From CAWKDG01 sp963848355 (GTDB taxonomy: Bacteria > Actinomycetota > Acidimicrobiia > Acidimicrobiales > UBA8190), in contig CAWKDG010000001.1 in the NCBI GenBank assembly GCA_963848355.1, positions 918,727 through 982,726 of the forward strand: DNA of 64,000 nt, read 5' to 3'. Below the pieces are notes generated by a model. That model worked only from the letters and a program-made list of their open reading frames with translations, ran no database searches and was not told where the DNA came from. This document shows positions 52,473-60,731 of this stretch, one piece after another. Made by a program: the position numbers and the translations under genes. Each line of letters begins with the position of its first letter. The stretch's first letter is position 1.

Positions 52473-52613
52473 ATGACGATCGATCCGGGGTTCCGCGTCC
52501 AGTCATTGTATGTACCGGTCAGCGACGGCGTGCACCTGGCTATCGACGTCCAGCTGCCGGTCGAGGGGATCGCCCGAGGCGAAGGGGCCGTCAACTCAGC
52601 ATGGCCCCGGTGA
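52473..52613 (+). pseudogene. N-terminal fragment of a CocE/NonD-type hydrolase
   Basis: From ATG 52473 the frame reads GFRVQSLYVPVSDGVHLAID then VQLPVEGIARG, which corresponds to the first 35 residues of CocE-type hydrolases (compare RDLRTTMTDGIVLLADRWYP of the intact gene at 25.9 kb). It then stops. The other 500 residues are absent. Confidence 0.6.
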
Positions 52614-53595
52614 TTGTCGCACCACGAGCGACTGCCCCGGCTGGCACTCTTGCCGACGCACCGCTGAACGTTTCATTTGCGGCAGGTTTAGGTTACGACG
52701 ATTTGCCGCCTCCAAGACCTTCTGCGTCTGATCACGCCAAGCCCACAACTGAAGGTCCTTTCGGGTCGACGCTAGACGCAACTATGCGCGACCTTGAACG
52801 AGCCGAAAATCGATGGCTCTAGTAGGTCCCTCAAGGTGTACCTGGTGGGACGGTACTCAAACCGAGTGGCGGTGAGCGGACAACTCTCGAACCAATCCAC
52901 CAGGGACGAAATCAACACCCTCTGGTCCCTGACCTGGAACCATCACCTGACTCTCTCGGCACCGGTTCTCGATTCCATCCCTCCCCCACCCTTGACCGCC
53001 GCATCCGGGGCAAGGTGGAGAGTGGCATGGGGTAGCCGACACGTCCGGAATCACCGACCGTGTTCGGGATGCGGACGGCCAAATCGGCGGATCTGGTCGT
53101 CACCGGACGGGTTCCGTCGCGGAAGCGCGTGGGCCCCGAACCTATCGGGATCAGGCACATCCCGCACCGGGCCAGTTGGATATGCAAGCGAGCAGATGGC
53201 TCACATTTCCGGGCGGCTTCACGAGTGCGTTGAGCACCGACCTGGGCATCCCGGTGGGCCCCGGAGACCGACGAGGTCCCGTGGCAAGTCGTTTCAGCCC
53301 TCGCCTAATCTGTCCTCCACGCGGGAGCGTGTTTCTTGACCACCGAGTAACGCAGCGCTCCTGCCAGCGGGTCGTCCATCCCTAATCGCCGGCGCCGCCG
53401 GATGGGCACTTCATGAGGCACTCCACCACGATGGACTCAAGTCGCCACGAGGGGTTGGGTGCCCGGCCCAAGGCGCTCAGGCGGTCCAGGACTCATCCCA
53501 GGGCGCCGGAAAGGGCCGATCGACTCTACGAGGGGCGGCCCTGAAAACGCGATCATTGAGTGTGCGCAGCAGCATGGTGAAGGTGGTTGCCGACC
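52614..53595. other. gene-poor decayed stretch
   Basis: About 980 bp with only short overlapping frames and no recognisable domain. It contains GGTACTCAAACC at 52852-52863, matching part of the island-end repeat, and a weak DosR-like site GGGCCGATCGACTC at 53513-53526, about 70 bp before the hydrolase start. I regard the 181-codon frame across it as non-coding. Confidence 0.5.
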
Positions 53596-54774
53596 ATGAG
53601 TGACCCCAGGGTGATGGGCGTATTACGAGCAGCGCCACGGGTAGCCTTGTTCCTCGCCCGAAGCAGCCTCAGGACGTCGACTGCTGGCCAAAACGATAGC
53701 GTCGTGCCCGTTCGGCCGACGCCCGCCCTCGCCCTTCAGGCGTACCTCGACGAGGTGCTCATCGCGGTCTTCCGCCACCCCGACCTCCTGCCCAGCTCTG
53801 GCGACTACGCCCCGGCGGCCGCCGACCTGGTGGCCGCCCAGGCTCTCTTCTCAACCCGCGGGTGGCTCGAGCGTCCGACCGACTATCACAGGAGTCCTGG
53901 CGCGCCCGATGACGTGCTTGTTCGGCACGAACGCGCCCTTGGTCTTGGCTATGAGCACGTGACATTCACGAGCGGCTGGGAACCCTATCTCGAGGAGCCA
54001 GGGCGAGGCCGATGGCTGAACCACGAGGCCAACCGCAAAATGCACGCGTGGGTATCACGGGCGCCGGGTCAAGAGCGAGGTTCCTGGCTCGTGTGCGCCC
54101 ACGGCTTCGGTATGGGGACAAGCGCCTCGATGGACCTGCGGGCCTTTCGTGCGAGACAACTGAATGCCCGTGGGATCAACATCGTCGTACCGGTGCTTCC
54201 CCTCCATGGGCCTCGGGCGTCCGGTCGCGTGCGCGGGGAAGATCTCATGACCATCGACCTTGTCGACAGCATGCACGGCGTGGCCCAAGCCACCTGGGAT
54301 CTTCGTCGAGTGATCCGTTGGCTCCGAGAGAGCCAGGGGGCAACCAACGTCGGATTGATCGGCTACTCCTTCGGGGGGTTGGTGGCTACCCTCGTTGCCG
54401 CTCTCGAGGACGACCTGACATGCGTGATCGCCGGGATCCCCGTGGTCAGCCTGCCCGAGCTATTCCGCCGGCACAGCCCACCGCACATAACTCGACTGGC
54501 AGACGCTTACGAAGTGCTAGGGGCGGCCGCCGACGACGCGCACCGAGTCGTATCCCCACTGGCGATGGAGTGCAAGGTCCCCTTCGAGCGTCGCTACATT
54601 TTCGCCGGTCTCGGCGACCGGATGTCAACCTTCGGCCAGGCTCGGCGCCTCTGGTTGCACTGGGGACGACCCACGCTCGCCGCCTACGCCGGTGGCCATG
54701 TCGGGTTCTTCTGGTCGAGCGCGGTCCGAAAGCTCGTTGATGACGCGCTGAGCGACTCGTTCCCAACTGCCTAG
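53596..54774 (+). CDS. alpha/beta hydrolase (ABHD18-like)
   Basis: 392 residues from ATG 53596 (TTG 53587 is three codons earlier). The nucleophile elbow is GLIGYSFGGLVATL, oxyanion residues lie in VCAHGFGMGTSASMD, the acid in FAGLGDRMSTFGQ and the His in YAGGHVGFFW. A 100-residue N-terminal region precedes the fold. It probably cleaves an ester or lipid. It converges with the WS/DGAT gene, 17 bp away, suggesting a lipid-related pair. A weak DosR-like box lies 70 bp upstream. Confidence 0.85.
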   Translation: MSDPRVMGVLRAAPRVALFLARSSLRTSTAGQNDSVVPVRPTPALALQAYLDEVLIAVFRHPDLLPSSGDYAPAAADLVAAQALFSTRGWLERPTDYHRSPGAPDDVLVRHERALGLGYEHVTFTSGWEPYLEEPGRGRWLNHEANRKMHAWVSRAPGQERGSWLVCAHGFGMGTSASMDLRAFRARQLNARGINIVVPVLPLHGPRASGRVRGEDLMTIDLVDSMHGVAQATWDLRRVIRWLRESQGATNVGLIGYSFGGLVATLVAALEDDLTCVIAGIPVVSLPELFRRHSPPHITRLADAYEVLGAAADDAHRVVSPLAMECKVPFERRYIFAGLGDRMSTFGQARRLWLHWGRPTLAAYAGGHVGFFWSSAVRKLVDDALSDSFPTA

Positions 54775-54791
54775 GCACAGGGCACGATGAG

Positions 54792-56270
54792 CTAGCCCTT
54801 CGTGCCCTGTGGCGTATGCGATGGGACCGAACGCTTGCCAGGCTCACCAATGCGGTTGGCCGCTTTGATGAGTTCGGCCAATGCTGCGGGGACGGCATCG
54901 GCCAGGTCCCACACCCGGGCCACGAGGTCAGGGCAGGTAATGATGCCGAAGCCGACCCTGTCCTCGTCCGACAAGACGGTGACGTTGAGACCCGCCCCGT
55001 CGGTAATCGGCCCCAACGGATAAAGACCCACCAGGCGGGCCCCGGCCATGTAGAGGGGGATCGGCGGTCCCGGCACGTTCGACAGGATGAGATTGTGCAC
55101 GACGCGATGGTGGTCGGCGACATGCAGCGTCGAGTAGAGCCGGGCACCGAGAGCAAAAGCATTGAGCCAAAAGTGCTCAGCCCAACGCATAAGGGTGTCA
55201 GCACCGACCATCTTATGGATCTCCTTGGCCCGAATGTTGGCCGAGGCGATGGTCCGGAGCCGCGCGACGGGGTCCTTTTCATCGGTGGCCAGGGTCGAGA
55301 ACATCACCGAGACCTTCGTCATGCCCCCCCGCTCGGCCGTCTCATCGTGGACGGAGACGGGCGCCGCGGCCAGAAGGGGGCGATTGGGTAGCTCGCCACG
55401 ATCATCGAGATAGTGACGAAGCGCTCCACCCACGACGGCGGTCACCACGTCGTTGACCGTGACTCCGAACGCATCCTTCACCATCTTGACATCAGCCAGG
55501 GCAACGTCGGTGAACGCCACCGATCGGCGTGCAGTAATGGTGGCATTGAACAGAGTGCGCGGCGCCGTGAATGGCTTGGTTGTGGTGCCCTTGTCTCCTT
55601 GCCGCCCCAATCGCCACAAAGCGGTAGCCAGGCGGTAGGCGGTCGCCGGCACCAGCCGGGCAAGTTCCCATGGCTCGCCAAACCGAGCAGCCACGCTGCG
55701 ACCAAGGAGCTCGAACGAATTGGGCGGCTGCTCGGCTTGCCACTTGTCCGACGACTGAGATGCGACTGGCGGAGAAGGTTCGAGATCGAGCAAGTGCCCC
55801 ATCATGCTGGCACCTGAGACACCGTCGATTGTCGAGTGGTGCATCTTTACCAGGATTGCGACATGTCCGTCGGCCAGTCCCTCGATGACCCACAGCTCCC
55901 ACAACGGCAGGTCCCGTCGCAGAGGCCAACTAGCGATGTCCCCGACAATGTTAGCTAGCGATCGTTCGTCACCGGGCGGTTCGAGGAGAACACGATGGAG
56001 ATGACGGTCGACGTTCAGGTTCGGATCATCTACCCAGAATGGGCGACCCAGGTTGAAAGGTACCTTGGCCAGCTTCTGGCGCACGGAGGGAATCTGGGGC
56101 AGGCGCTCACACGCCATGGTACGGATCCGGTCGTATGAGTAACCCGAAGGCATCGTGGAAGGATCGAGGAGTAGTAATCCGCAGACTTGTAGATGCATGG
56201 TGGGCGTCTCGCAGTAGAGAAACGCCGCGTCGAGTCCAGCAAGTTGCTCCATTAGTTCACCCCGATCCAT
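54792..56270 (-). CDS. wax ester synthase/diacylglycerol acyltransferase (WS/DGAT, Tgs-like)
   Basis: 492 residues. The start MEQLAGLDAAFLYCETPTMH, the catalytic HHxxxDG in KMHHSTIDGVSG (His 144-145) and the C-terminal VSNVPGPPIPLYMAG-like LSNVPGPPIPLYMAGARLVG are hallmarks of the family. These enzymes make triacylglycerol or wax esters from acyl-CoA for storage. In Mycobacterium the homologue Tgs1 is part of the DosR dormancy regulon. ATG 56270 or 56252 could start it. A DosR-like box is 270 bp upstream. Confidence 0.93.
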   Translation of the reverse strand: MDRGELMEQLAGLDAAFLYCETPTMHLQVCGLLLLDPSTMPSGYSYDRIRTMACERLPQIPSVRQKLAKVPFNLGRPFWVDDPNLNVDRHLHRVLLEPPGDERSLANIVGDIASWPLRRDLPLWELWVIEGLADGHVAILVKMHHSTIDGVSGASMMGHLLDLEPSPPVASQSSDKWQAEQPPNSFELLGRSVAARFGEPWELARLVPATAYRLATALWRLGRQGDKGTTTKPFTAPRTLFNATITARRSVAFTDVALADVKMVKDAFGVTVNDVVTAVVGGALRHYLDDRGELPNRPLLAAAPVSVHDETAERGGMTKVSVMFSTLATDEKDPVARLRTIASANIRAKEIHKMVGADTLMRWAEHFWLNAFALGARLYSTLHVADHHRVVHNLILSNVPGPPIPLYMAGARLVGLYPLGPITDGAGLNVTVLSDEDRVGFGIITCPDLVARVWDLADAVPAALAELIKAANRIGEPGKRSVPSHTPQGTKG

Positions 56271-56539
56271 TGACCCCAGAGAAGCTGAGCCTCGCGGAGG
56301 ATGCGATCGCCTCGTCGTGATGAAGTTGTGATGCTCGAAGTCGAGAGCCAGAACTCCGCGGCTCCCCCGTCTCCACGTCCTTCAACTCGACGAGTTCGGC
56401 CGAAAGCGAGCCCGTCTGCTCGCGGCGAGATGTCATCGCAGCCGTCGGTCTGCGGGACCGCCACAGTGCGGACGCCGGCCTGAGAAGTGCACAGGCCAAG
56501 AGCGCCGGCTGGTGTATTACGCCCTGAGAATCCTGTCTC

Positions 56540-56553
56540 GGGTCCATGCGCCC
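56540..56553. promoter_or_regulatory. DosR-like box upstream of WS/DGAT
   Basis: GGGTCCATGCGCCC resembles the relaxed DosR-type site GGGnCCwTnGnCCC. It lies 270 bp upstream of the WS/DGAT start, a longer distance than usual, with no convincing gene between. Weaker than the boxes at 58.7-60.6 kb. Confidence 0.35.
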
Positions 56554-56676
56554 ACTCCTAAAGCGACGGACGGAGTCGTCTCCATGCAGGATCGCCTACC
56601 TCACAATTCGCCGGTAGAGGATTTGGTCCCAACCCGCGGGCGACTGTCTGGATATCGCTCGGATGTTTGCATGGTT

Positions 56677-56726
56677 CTCTGAAGGTGATGCGGCGCCCTG
56701 ACAGACGTTCGGGTCGAATCTGTCAC
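56677..56726 (-). pseudogene. C-terminal fragment of a PNPOx-like gene, partial duplicate
   Basis: These 50 bp are nearly identical to 58209-58257, the 3' end of the PNPOx-like gene. Translated on the - strand they give QIRPERLSGRRITFRE, compared with QIRPDFVSGRRITFRG in the intact gene. A stop codon created by one extra base lies immediately upstream. So it is the leftover of a second copy on the far side of the methyltransferase gene. The rest of 56554-57459 holds no clear gene apart from a tentative small frame. Confidence 0.7.
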
Positions 56727-56956
56727 TCCAAATATCGGGTAGGAAGGCGACGAGACAACGTCAGCCGACCTTATCGGGTGACGGACGTCGATCCTCTCAA
56801 TGTCAGGGCCTCCGAAGAATGATCGAACCCGCGTTTTTGGGCTCAAGATGCCTGGGGGTTTTGCCACTGGACCGATCAGTACCGGTCAATCGTCACCGGA
56901 TTGCTTCGAGGTTCGTCCCAAGGATGCGCTCAGTATAGCCAATCGGATCAGGAGCC

Positions 56957-57145
56957 TCACCGCCTCCATAGTGCGCTCAGATCATGTTCCGTCTGCAATA
57001 GCACGACCCTGTGTACTACGTCCCACATGTCGAGGTTCGCGAACGGAATGAAGCCGACAGAAGCCTCCCGCGTCGAGGAGCACAGCTCAGACTCGATGTC
57101 ATCGATCTCCCCGCACGCTCCAGAACCGATGACCGTATCGAGCAT
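56957..57145 (-). CDS. possible small protein, unknown
   Basis: 62 residues from ATG 57145, preceded by AAGG at 7 bp. It starts MLDTVIGSGACGEIDDIESE and has GFIPFANLDMWDVVHRVVLL. It is acidic and partly hydrophobic with no family I recognise. It could be a remnant. Tentative. Confidence 0.3.
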   Translation of the reverse strand: MLDTVIGSGACGEIDDIESELCSSTREASVGFIPFANLDMWDVVHRVVLLQTEHDLSALWRR

Positions 57146-57459
57146 CGTGGCCTTCTCTCGCTGTCGGAGACTCTGTGCTGCTCTTTCTAGTCCTCGACTC
57201 GGACTTTGGATAGAGCCGAATGGCCCTATTGAACCCGAGGCGGCTCGGCCAATCGAGATTGGGTCGCCATAGCGAGTCGTTCGGGCGCTCAGATTCAGGC
57301 CACCGACGTACGGGCGACGGGCTCCTCGCCACTCAGTTCTGCCTCGCGTCGAACGACCTGGCATGCCCACCCGACGCTGCCATCTTCGTCGACCCCTGCC
57401 GAGGATATCGGACAAGAATGCGGGTGATGCTCGAAGGAGAGGCCTGGCCCTGACCGTTC

Positions 57460-58155
57460 TCAGTCTCGGTGCAATACGACCCAGCTGCCCCACGACGCTT
57501 CGCTCTCAGTCACCGACCAAGCCGTATTGGGTGTAGCCAGCCTGAACGCATCGCAGAGGACGGATGTCTTCAAGAAATAAGGAGCTCCAGAACCGAGGGC
57601 GTTGGTCCAGATCACGACACCTTTTTCGCTCAGCACCCTGGCAACCTCGGCGGCGAAGAGCGGTCCGTCGCCAACTACGACCACAGTGAACGACCCATCC
57701 TCGAAGGGCAGGCTGCTGGCATCGCCTTGAATTTGTCTTCCGTGGTGCTTCCTCATGAGCATCTGCATCGAAAGATCAAGACAGACAAACTCCTCCCATA
57801 CCGACTGCAGGTATGGAGTCAGGATGCCCGTACCGCTTCCGAGCTCCAGACACCTTCCCACCGCAGGGCAACCCCCTCGAGCCAAGGCGTCGATGAGCGG
57901 AGCGGGCCGATAGTCGCCGCGCTCTTCCGCCCATGTCTCCGCCAACGAGTCAAAGATTTGCGCTGTCAGGCGGGCAAGTTCAGGCGTCCACGAGGATGGG
58001 TCAAGAGCGACCGTCTCCATCAGTCGTTGATTGTCCGGTGCTTCTGGCCTGACCGGCTTTCCTTCAGGTGACGGCACCGTCCGGGGAAGCCTGTTGATCG
58101 CCATGTGCGGGCTACTTTGCGACATCCACCGCTGTGGATCAAGACGGACCTTCAT
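57460..58155 (-). CDS. class I SAM-dependent methyltransferase
   Basis: 231 residues. CLELGSGTGILTPYLQSVWE is motif I, VCLDLSMQMLMRK motif II, GDASSLPFEDGSFTVVVVGD motif III, and ARVLSEKGVVIWTNAL follows. It methylates an unknown small molecule or lipid. It is 30 bp downstream of the PNPOx-like gene on the same strand and so probably shares its DosR-like promoter. The start may be ATG 58155 or the in-frame ATGs at 58122 or 58101. Confidence 0.88.
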   Translation of the reverse strand: MKVRLDPQRWMSQSSPHMAINRLPRTVPSPEGKPVRPEAPDNQRLMETVALDPSSWTPELARLTAQIFDSLAETWAEERGDYRPAPLIDALARGGCPAVGRCLELGSGTGILTPYLQSVWEEFVCLDLSMQMLMRKHHGRQIQGDASSLPFEDGSFTVVVVGDGPLFAAEVARVLSEKGVVIWTNALGSGAPYFLKTSVLCDAFRLATPNTAWSVTESEASWGSWVVLHRD

Positions 58156-58185
58156 GGCGCTAATTGGGGGACAGACCCAGTTGCC

Positions 58186-58632
58186 TCACTGAGATGCTGC
58201 ACCGTCTCCTCTGAACGTGATGCGGCGCCCTGACACAAAATCGGGTCGAATCTGTACGACATGGTCCCTGTGGCCCGGTGCCCAGGGCCGTAGGGGGAAC
58301 TGACTGACGTTTTCCAGGACCACAGGATCGTGCACCTCGCTTGTCTCGCCGATGGCGAGGACGCTCCAGCCTTGCTGGTAGCGGACGTCAATATCGTCGA
58401 GTTGAAATGCGATGACGGCATTCCTAGTGGCGGCGGCCAACTTCGTGCCGGCCCCGGTGAGGAAGTAGATAACCCCGTCCTCCGCGTGGTAATTGACCGG
58501 GAACACCACCGGAAGGGCTCCGATCGAGACTGCCACCCGCCCGATGGATCCCCCATGGATCAGGCCGAAGCATTCCTCCTCATCCAGTGCCTCGAAGCCG
58601 CTTCCAACCTCCTCATCCAGCAGGATCGCCAT
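58186..58632 (-). CDS. pyridoxamine-5'-phosphate-oxidase-like (PNPOx/F420-type split-barrel) protein 1
   Basis: 148 residues from ATG 58632, preceded by GGAGAGG. The split barrel is marked by LDEEECFGLIHGGSIGRVAV, VVFPVNYHAEDGVIYFLTG, KLAAATRNAVIAFQLDDID and GWSVLAIGETSEV. Members bind FMN, F420 or haem and often serve redox stress. Two DosR-like boxes (58698-58711, 58756-58769) lie 66 and 124 bp upstream. It heads an apparent operon with the methyltransferase. The nearby fragment at 56677 is a partial copy. Confidence 0.85.
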   Translation of the reverse strand: MAILLDEEVGSGFEALDEEECFGLIHGGSIGRVAVSIGALPVVFPVNYHAEDGVIYFLTGAGTKLAAATRNAVIAFQLDDIDVRYQQGWSVLAIGETSEVHDPVVLENVSQFPLRPWAPGHRDHVVQIRPDFVSGRRITFRGDGAASQ

Positions 58633-58697
58633 GATCCTCTCCGATCCGTAGATTCCGCCCGACACCCAGTTATGTCATGTACCGGAGCAATCGTTCA

Positions 58698-58711
58698 GAG
58701 GCGAAGGACCC
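58698..58711 (-). promoter_or_regulatory. DosR-like box A (PNPOx 1 promoter)
   Basis: On the - strand GGGTCCTTCGCCTC, a near match to the island consensus GGGwCCTTCGaCCC. It is 66 bp upstream of the PNPOx 1 start codon. Flanking bases (CTCTGA after it) also match box D. Confidence 0.55.
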
Positions 58712-58755
58712 TTTACGGCGTGTTCCCGATGACAGACCGGCCCCCGTAATCAATT

Positions 58756-58769
58756 GGGACCTTCGACCC
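58756..58769 (+). promoter_or_regulatory. DosR-like box B (PNPOx 1 promoter)
   Basis: GGGACCTTCGACCC, with TTGGGAC on the left as in the mycobacterial DosR consensus TTSGGGACTWWAGTCCCSAA. It lies 58 bp beyond box A. Pairs of boxes in one promoter are normal for DosR targets. Confidence 0.6.
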
Positions 58770-58893
58770 TAGGCACAGCCCGACATCTCATGTCACTGTG
58801 AAAATCTCGGACGTGATCCGAGTATCGCCAAGGCTCCTCACCATGAAGCGGGAGGACCGAATGGCGAAGACGCCAGTGAGCGTCACCTGGAGG

Positions 58894-58913
58894 GCGGCCC
58901 TTCAGAGGGCCGC
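58894..58913 (+). terminator. hairpin with T-rich tail
   Basis: GCGGCCC and GGGCCGC pair perfectly around a six-base loop, followed by TCTTCTCGTTT. It looks like a + strand terminator. No + strand gene upstream is convincing; a 56-codon frame from ATG 58861 with a good GGGAGGA site runs through it. The rest of 58770-59211 is unassigned. Confidence 0.4.
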
Positions 58914-59211
58914 TCTTCTCGTTTGTCGCCCTGCCCCCTGGCCCCCCGGCTCCCTGGATGTTGTCCGGTCCGGTCGGCCAGCTCTGGCCTACTGCCGGGT
59001 ATCCGATTATGAGCGGGAAAGGCAACCTTGATGCCTGCCTCTTCTTCGCTCCCAACGGCGCCAATCCTCATGCGACAGATGCGGCTGAGGATGGGCCAAA
59101 TCGACAACCTTCGACCACTACTTCTTCCCATGCTTGTCTGACGCAGGAAGGCAAAGCAACGCCGACTGTTGCACCGCTACAAGCGGGTGAGCACTCAAGC
59201 AGCCTTCGCTG

Positions 59212-59607
59212 CTAAAAGGTCTCCATCCACCGGCCAGAGAGAATCGCAGGCTTCAGACGAAACAGGCCGCCTTCGCCCATGGCAGTGCTCGGAGGCAACG
59301 GCCAAGATGCGGATACGAGGCCGAGGTCCTCGACGCCCTCGACTCGCCGCACAGGACCCGTGGCGAACACGGTCCATCGCTGGCCCCTGTCCTCCTCGAA
59401 GCCATCGGCCTGCAGGGCGGCGATATTTCCATGGAGAGCCCGCGTCAACTCGTCACCTGAGGCGGTAAACAACAGGTCTCCGCTGTTCAGGGTATAGCGA
59501 ACAGGGATCACGACCGGCATCGCCCTCAGCGACAGGCCAATACGCCCGAGCTGGGAACGACCCAACAGGGCCAAGCACTGATCGTCGTCAAAGTAGTCGT
59601 TGTCCAA
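59212..59607 (-). CDS. pyridoxamine-5'-phosphate-oxidase-like protein 2
   Basis: 131 residues from ATG 59607. FDDDQCLALLGRSQLGRIGL, MPVVIPVRYTLNSGDLLFTA and TRALHGNIAALQADGFEEDR align with PNPOx 1 along the whole length, including the C-terminal LFRLKPAILSGRW. So two paralogues lie on the same strand. A DosR-like box (59651-59664) is 44 bp upstream. It is divergent from the histidine-kinase fragment. Confidence 0.82.
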   Translation of the reverse strand: MDNDYFDDDQCLALLGRSQLGRIGLSLRAMPVVIPVRYTLNSGDLLFTASGDELTRALHGNIAALQADGFEEDRGQRWTVFATGPVRRVEGVEDLGLVSASWPLPPSTAMGEGGLFRLKPAILSGRWMETF

Positions 59608-59650
59608 GAAGCCGATCCCCTACTATGCATCGGAACGGCAGAGTCCGACA

Positions 59651-59664
59651 GTGGCCAAGGTCCC
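59651..59664 (-). promoter_or_regulatory. DosR-like box C
   Basis: On the - strand GGGACCTTGGCCAC, one of the better matches to the DosR half-site pair. It is 44 bp upstream of PNPOx 2 and 64 bp upstream of the divergent DHp-like gene, so it could serve both. Confidence 0.5.
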
Positions 59665-59727
59665 ATCTTGCCCGGCCTTATCCAGGTCCGAGAGGGTGTC
59701 CTAGCCCAAGAGTGGCCTGGAGGAGCA

Positions 59728-59952
59728 GTGGTTGGTGACCGGGAGCGGATTGACCTCGAGCTCGCAGGCGCACTCGTCGAGCGACTTCATGCGGCCGGGC
59801 TCGAGCTTCACCGAGGGCTGGCCTGTGCGCTCAGCCCCGAGGCTCGAAGTCACATCGAAACGGCGATCGATGAAATGGACCGCGCGATCCGTCTCGTGCG
59901 TCATGCGGCGGTGGGTTTCGATACCCCAGAGGACTCTTCTCCAGAATTGTGA
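59728..59952 (+). CDS. stand-alone histidine-kinase dimerisation-like segment lacking the His
   Basis: 74 residues from GTG 59728, preceded by GGAGGA (TTG 59668 would add 20). GDRERIDLELAGALVERLHA, AGLELHRGLACAL and IDEMDRAIRLVRHAAVG follow the DHp helices of DevS/DosT-type kinases, whose motif is DRERIArDLHDxVIQRLFAaGL. Where those have DLHD, this has LELAG, so the phospho-acceptor His is gone, and there is no ATPase domain. It may be a remnant or a small dimerising modulator of a real DevS. No kinase gene is in the window. Confidence 0.55.
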   Translation: MVGDRERIDLELAGALVERLHAAGLELHRGLACALSPEARSHIETAIDEMDRAIRLVRHAAVGFDTPEDSSPEL

Positions 59953-59985
59953 CCTGGGAGGTTGTCGAAGTACGCCCCGGATGGT

Positions 59986-60483
59986 CTAAAGGCCGGGAGG
60001 AGTGCGGCGGGTGACCGAGAACCTCGCCGAGGCCTGAGCCCTCGGGTAACGCTCACCGCCGTCACTACCGGGCGGGGCGCCTTCGGCCTGGGCCAACCCG
60101 TCCGCCGCGATGTCCCGCTCTTCCCGGGTGGATGTCTCGAGCGCGACGGGATCTCCCGGAACGTGAGGTGACCCGCTTTCGAGGCGGATGCCTCCAGAGT
60201 CCAGTTCTCTCTCCAACCGGGCACGCTCCTGCTGGGGCTGATCGAATCGGAGAACGTCACACTCAATCCCCAGGAGTCGCGAAAGGTCCATCAGCGCGAC
60301 GTCATAGGCCAACTGATCGGCCACGGCATCTGGCGCCCAACCCCGGCCGTCATGCGATGAGATGTCGCTCAAGTGCCTCCGGCGGCTACGAAGCTCCGAT
60401 AGCACCTCATGACTTGTCGGTGTATCGGCACGAGGCAGGCGATCCACGAGAGCGGCGGCGAGGAGATCCGTATACATCACCAT
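59986..60483 (-). CDS. conserved-looking protein of unknown function
   Basis: 165 residues from ATG 60483 (ATG 60513 lacks a ribosome site). The first 110 residues are helical and protein-like: MYTDLLAAALVDRLPRADTP, ADQLAYDVALMDLSRLLGIE, FDQPQQERARLERELDSGG. The remainder is charged and low-complexity. I have a faint impression of similar proteins in actinobacterial stress clusters, but cannot name a family. DosR-like box D is 36 bp upstream and boxes E and F lie further on, in the divergent promoter with the membrane-protein gene. Confidence 0.65.
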   Translation of the reverse strand: MVMYTDLLAAALVDRLPRADTPTSHEVLSELRSRRRHLSDISSHDGRGWAPDAVADQLAYDVALMDLSRLLGIECDVLRFDQPQQERARLERELDSGGIRLESGSPHVPGDPVALETSTREERDIAADGLAQAEGAPPGSDGGERYPRAQASARFSVTRRTPPGL

Positions 60484-60518
60484 AGTGACACTCTCGCCCC
60501 TCCCTAGCGCCATGGTCA

Positions 60519-60532
60519 GAGGAAAAGGACCC
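60519..60532 (-). promoter_or_regulatory. DosR-like box D
   Basis: On the - strand GGGTCCTTTTCCTC, 36 bp upstream of the - strand gene at 60483. Box D and box A share an extended match beyond the core (AAGGGTCCTTnnCCTCTGA), which suggests one family of sites. Confidence 0.45.
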
Positions 60533-60597
60533 TTGAATGCCGTGACAAAGGGCCTCGGCTCGCCAGCTCTGGGACCCGAGAGCACGATCCGGGACAT

Positions 60598-60633
60598 GGG
60601 TCCTTCGACCCCGTGCTGTAGGACCTTCGCCCC
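60598..60633 (+). promoter_or_regulatory. DosR-like boxes E and F
   Basis: GGGTCCTTCGACCC at 60598-60611 is a perfect GGGTC/GACCC inverted repeat. AGGACCTTCGCCCC follows at 60620-60633, exactly 22 bp on (two helical turns). GGGACATGGGTCC (60591-60603) overlaps box E. They lie 99-134 bp upstream of the membrane-protein start and between two divergent genes. Confidence 0.6.
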
Positions 60634-60731
60634 TGCCGAGGGAGGGTGGATACGTGGCACGCTGAGCTCAGAGGCCCCCATGGAGGGCATGAGAGCCCCA
60701 ATCCGAGGGCATGTGACAAGGAGGATTGATC

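Noticed and set aside
52794..53339. 181-codon + strand frame in the decayed stretch
   Set aside because: Low-complexity composition, no domain, and it covers remnants of other elements.
58861..59031. 56-codon + strand frame with a good GGGAGGA ribosome site
   Set aside because: A strong terminator-like hairpin lies inside it and the residues show no pattern; noted only as a possibility.
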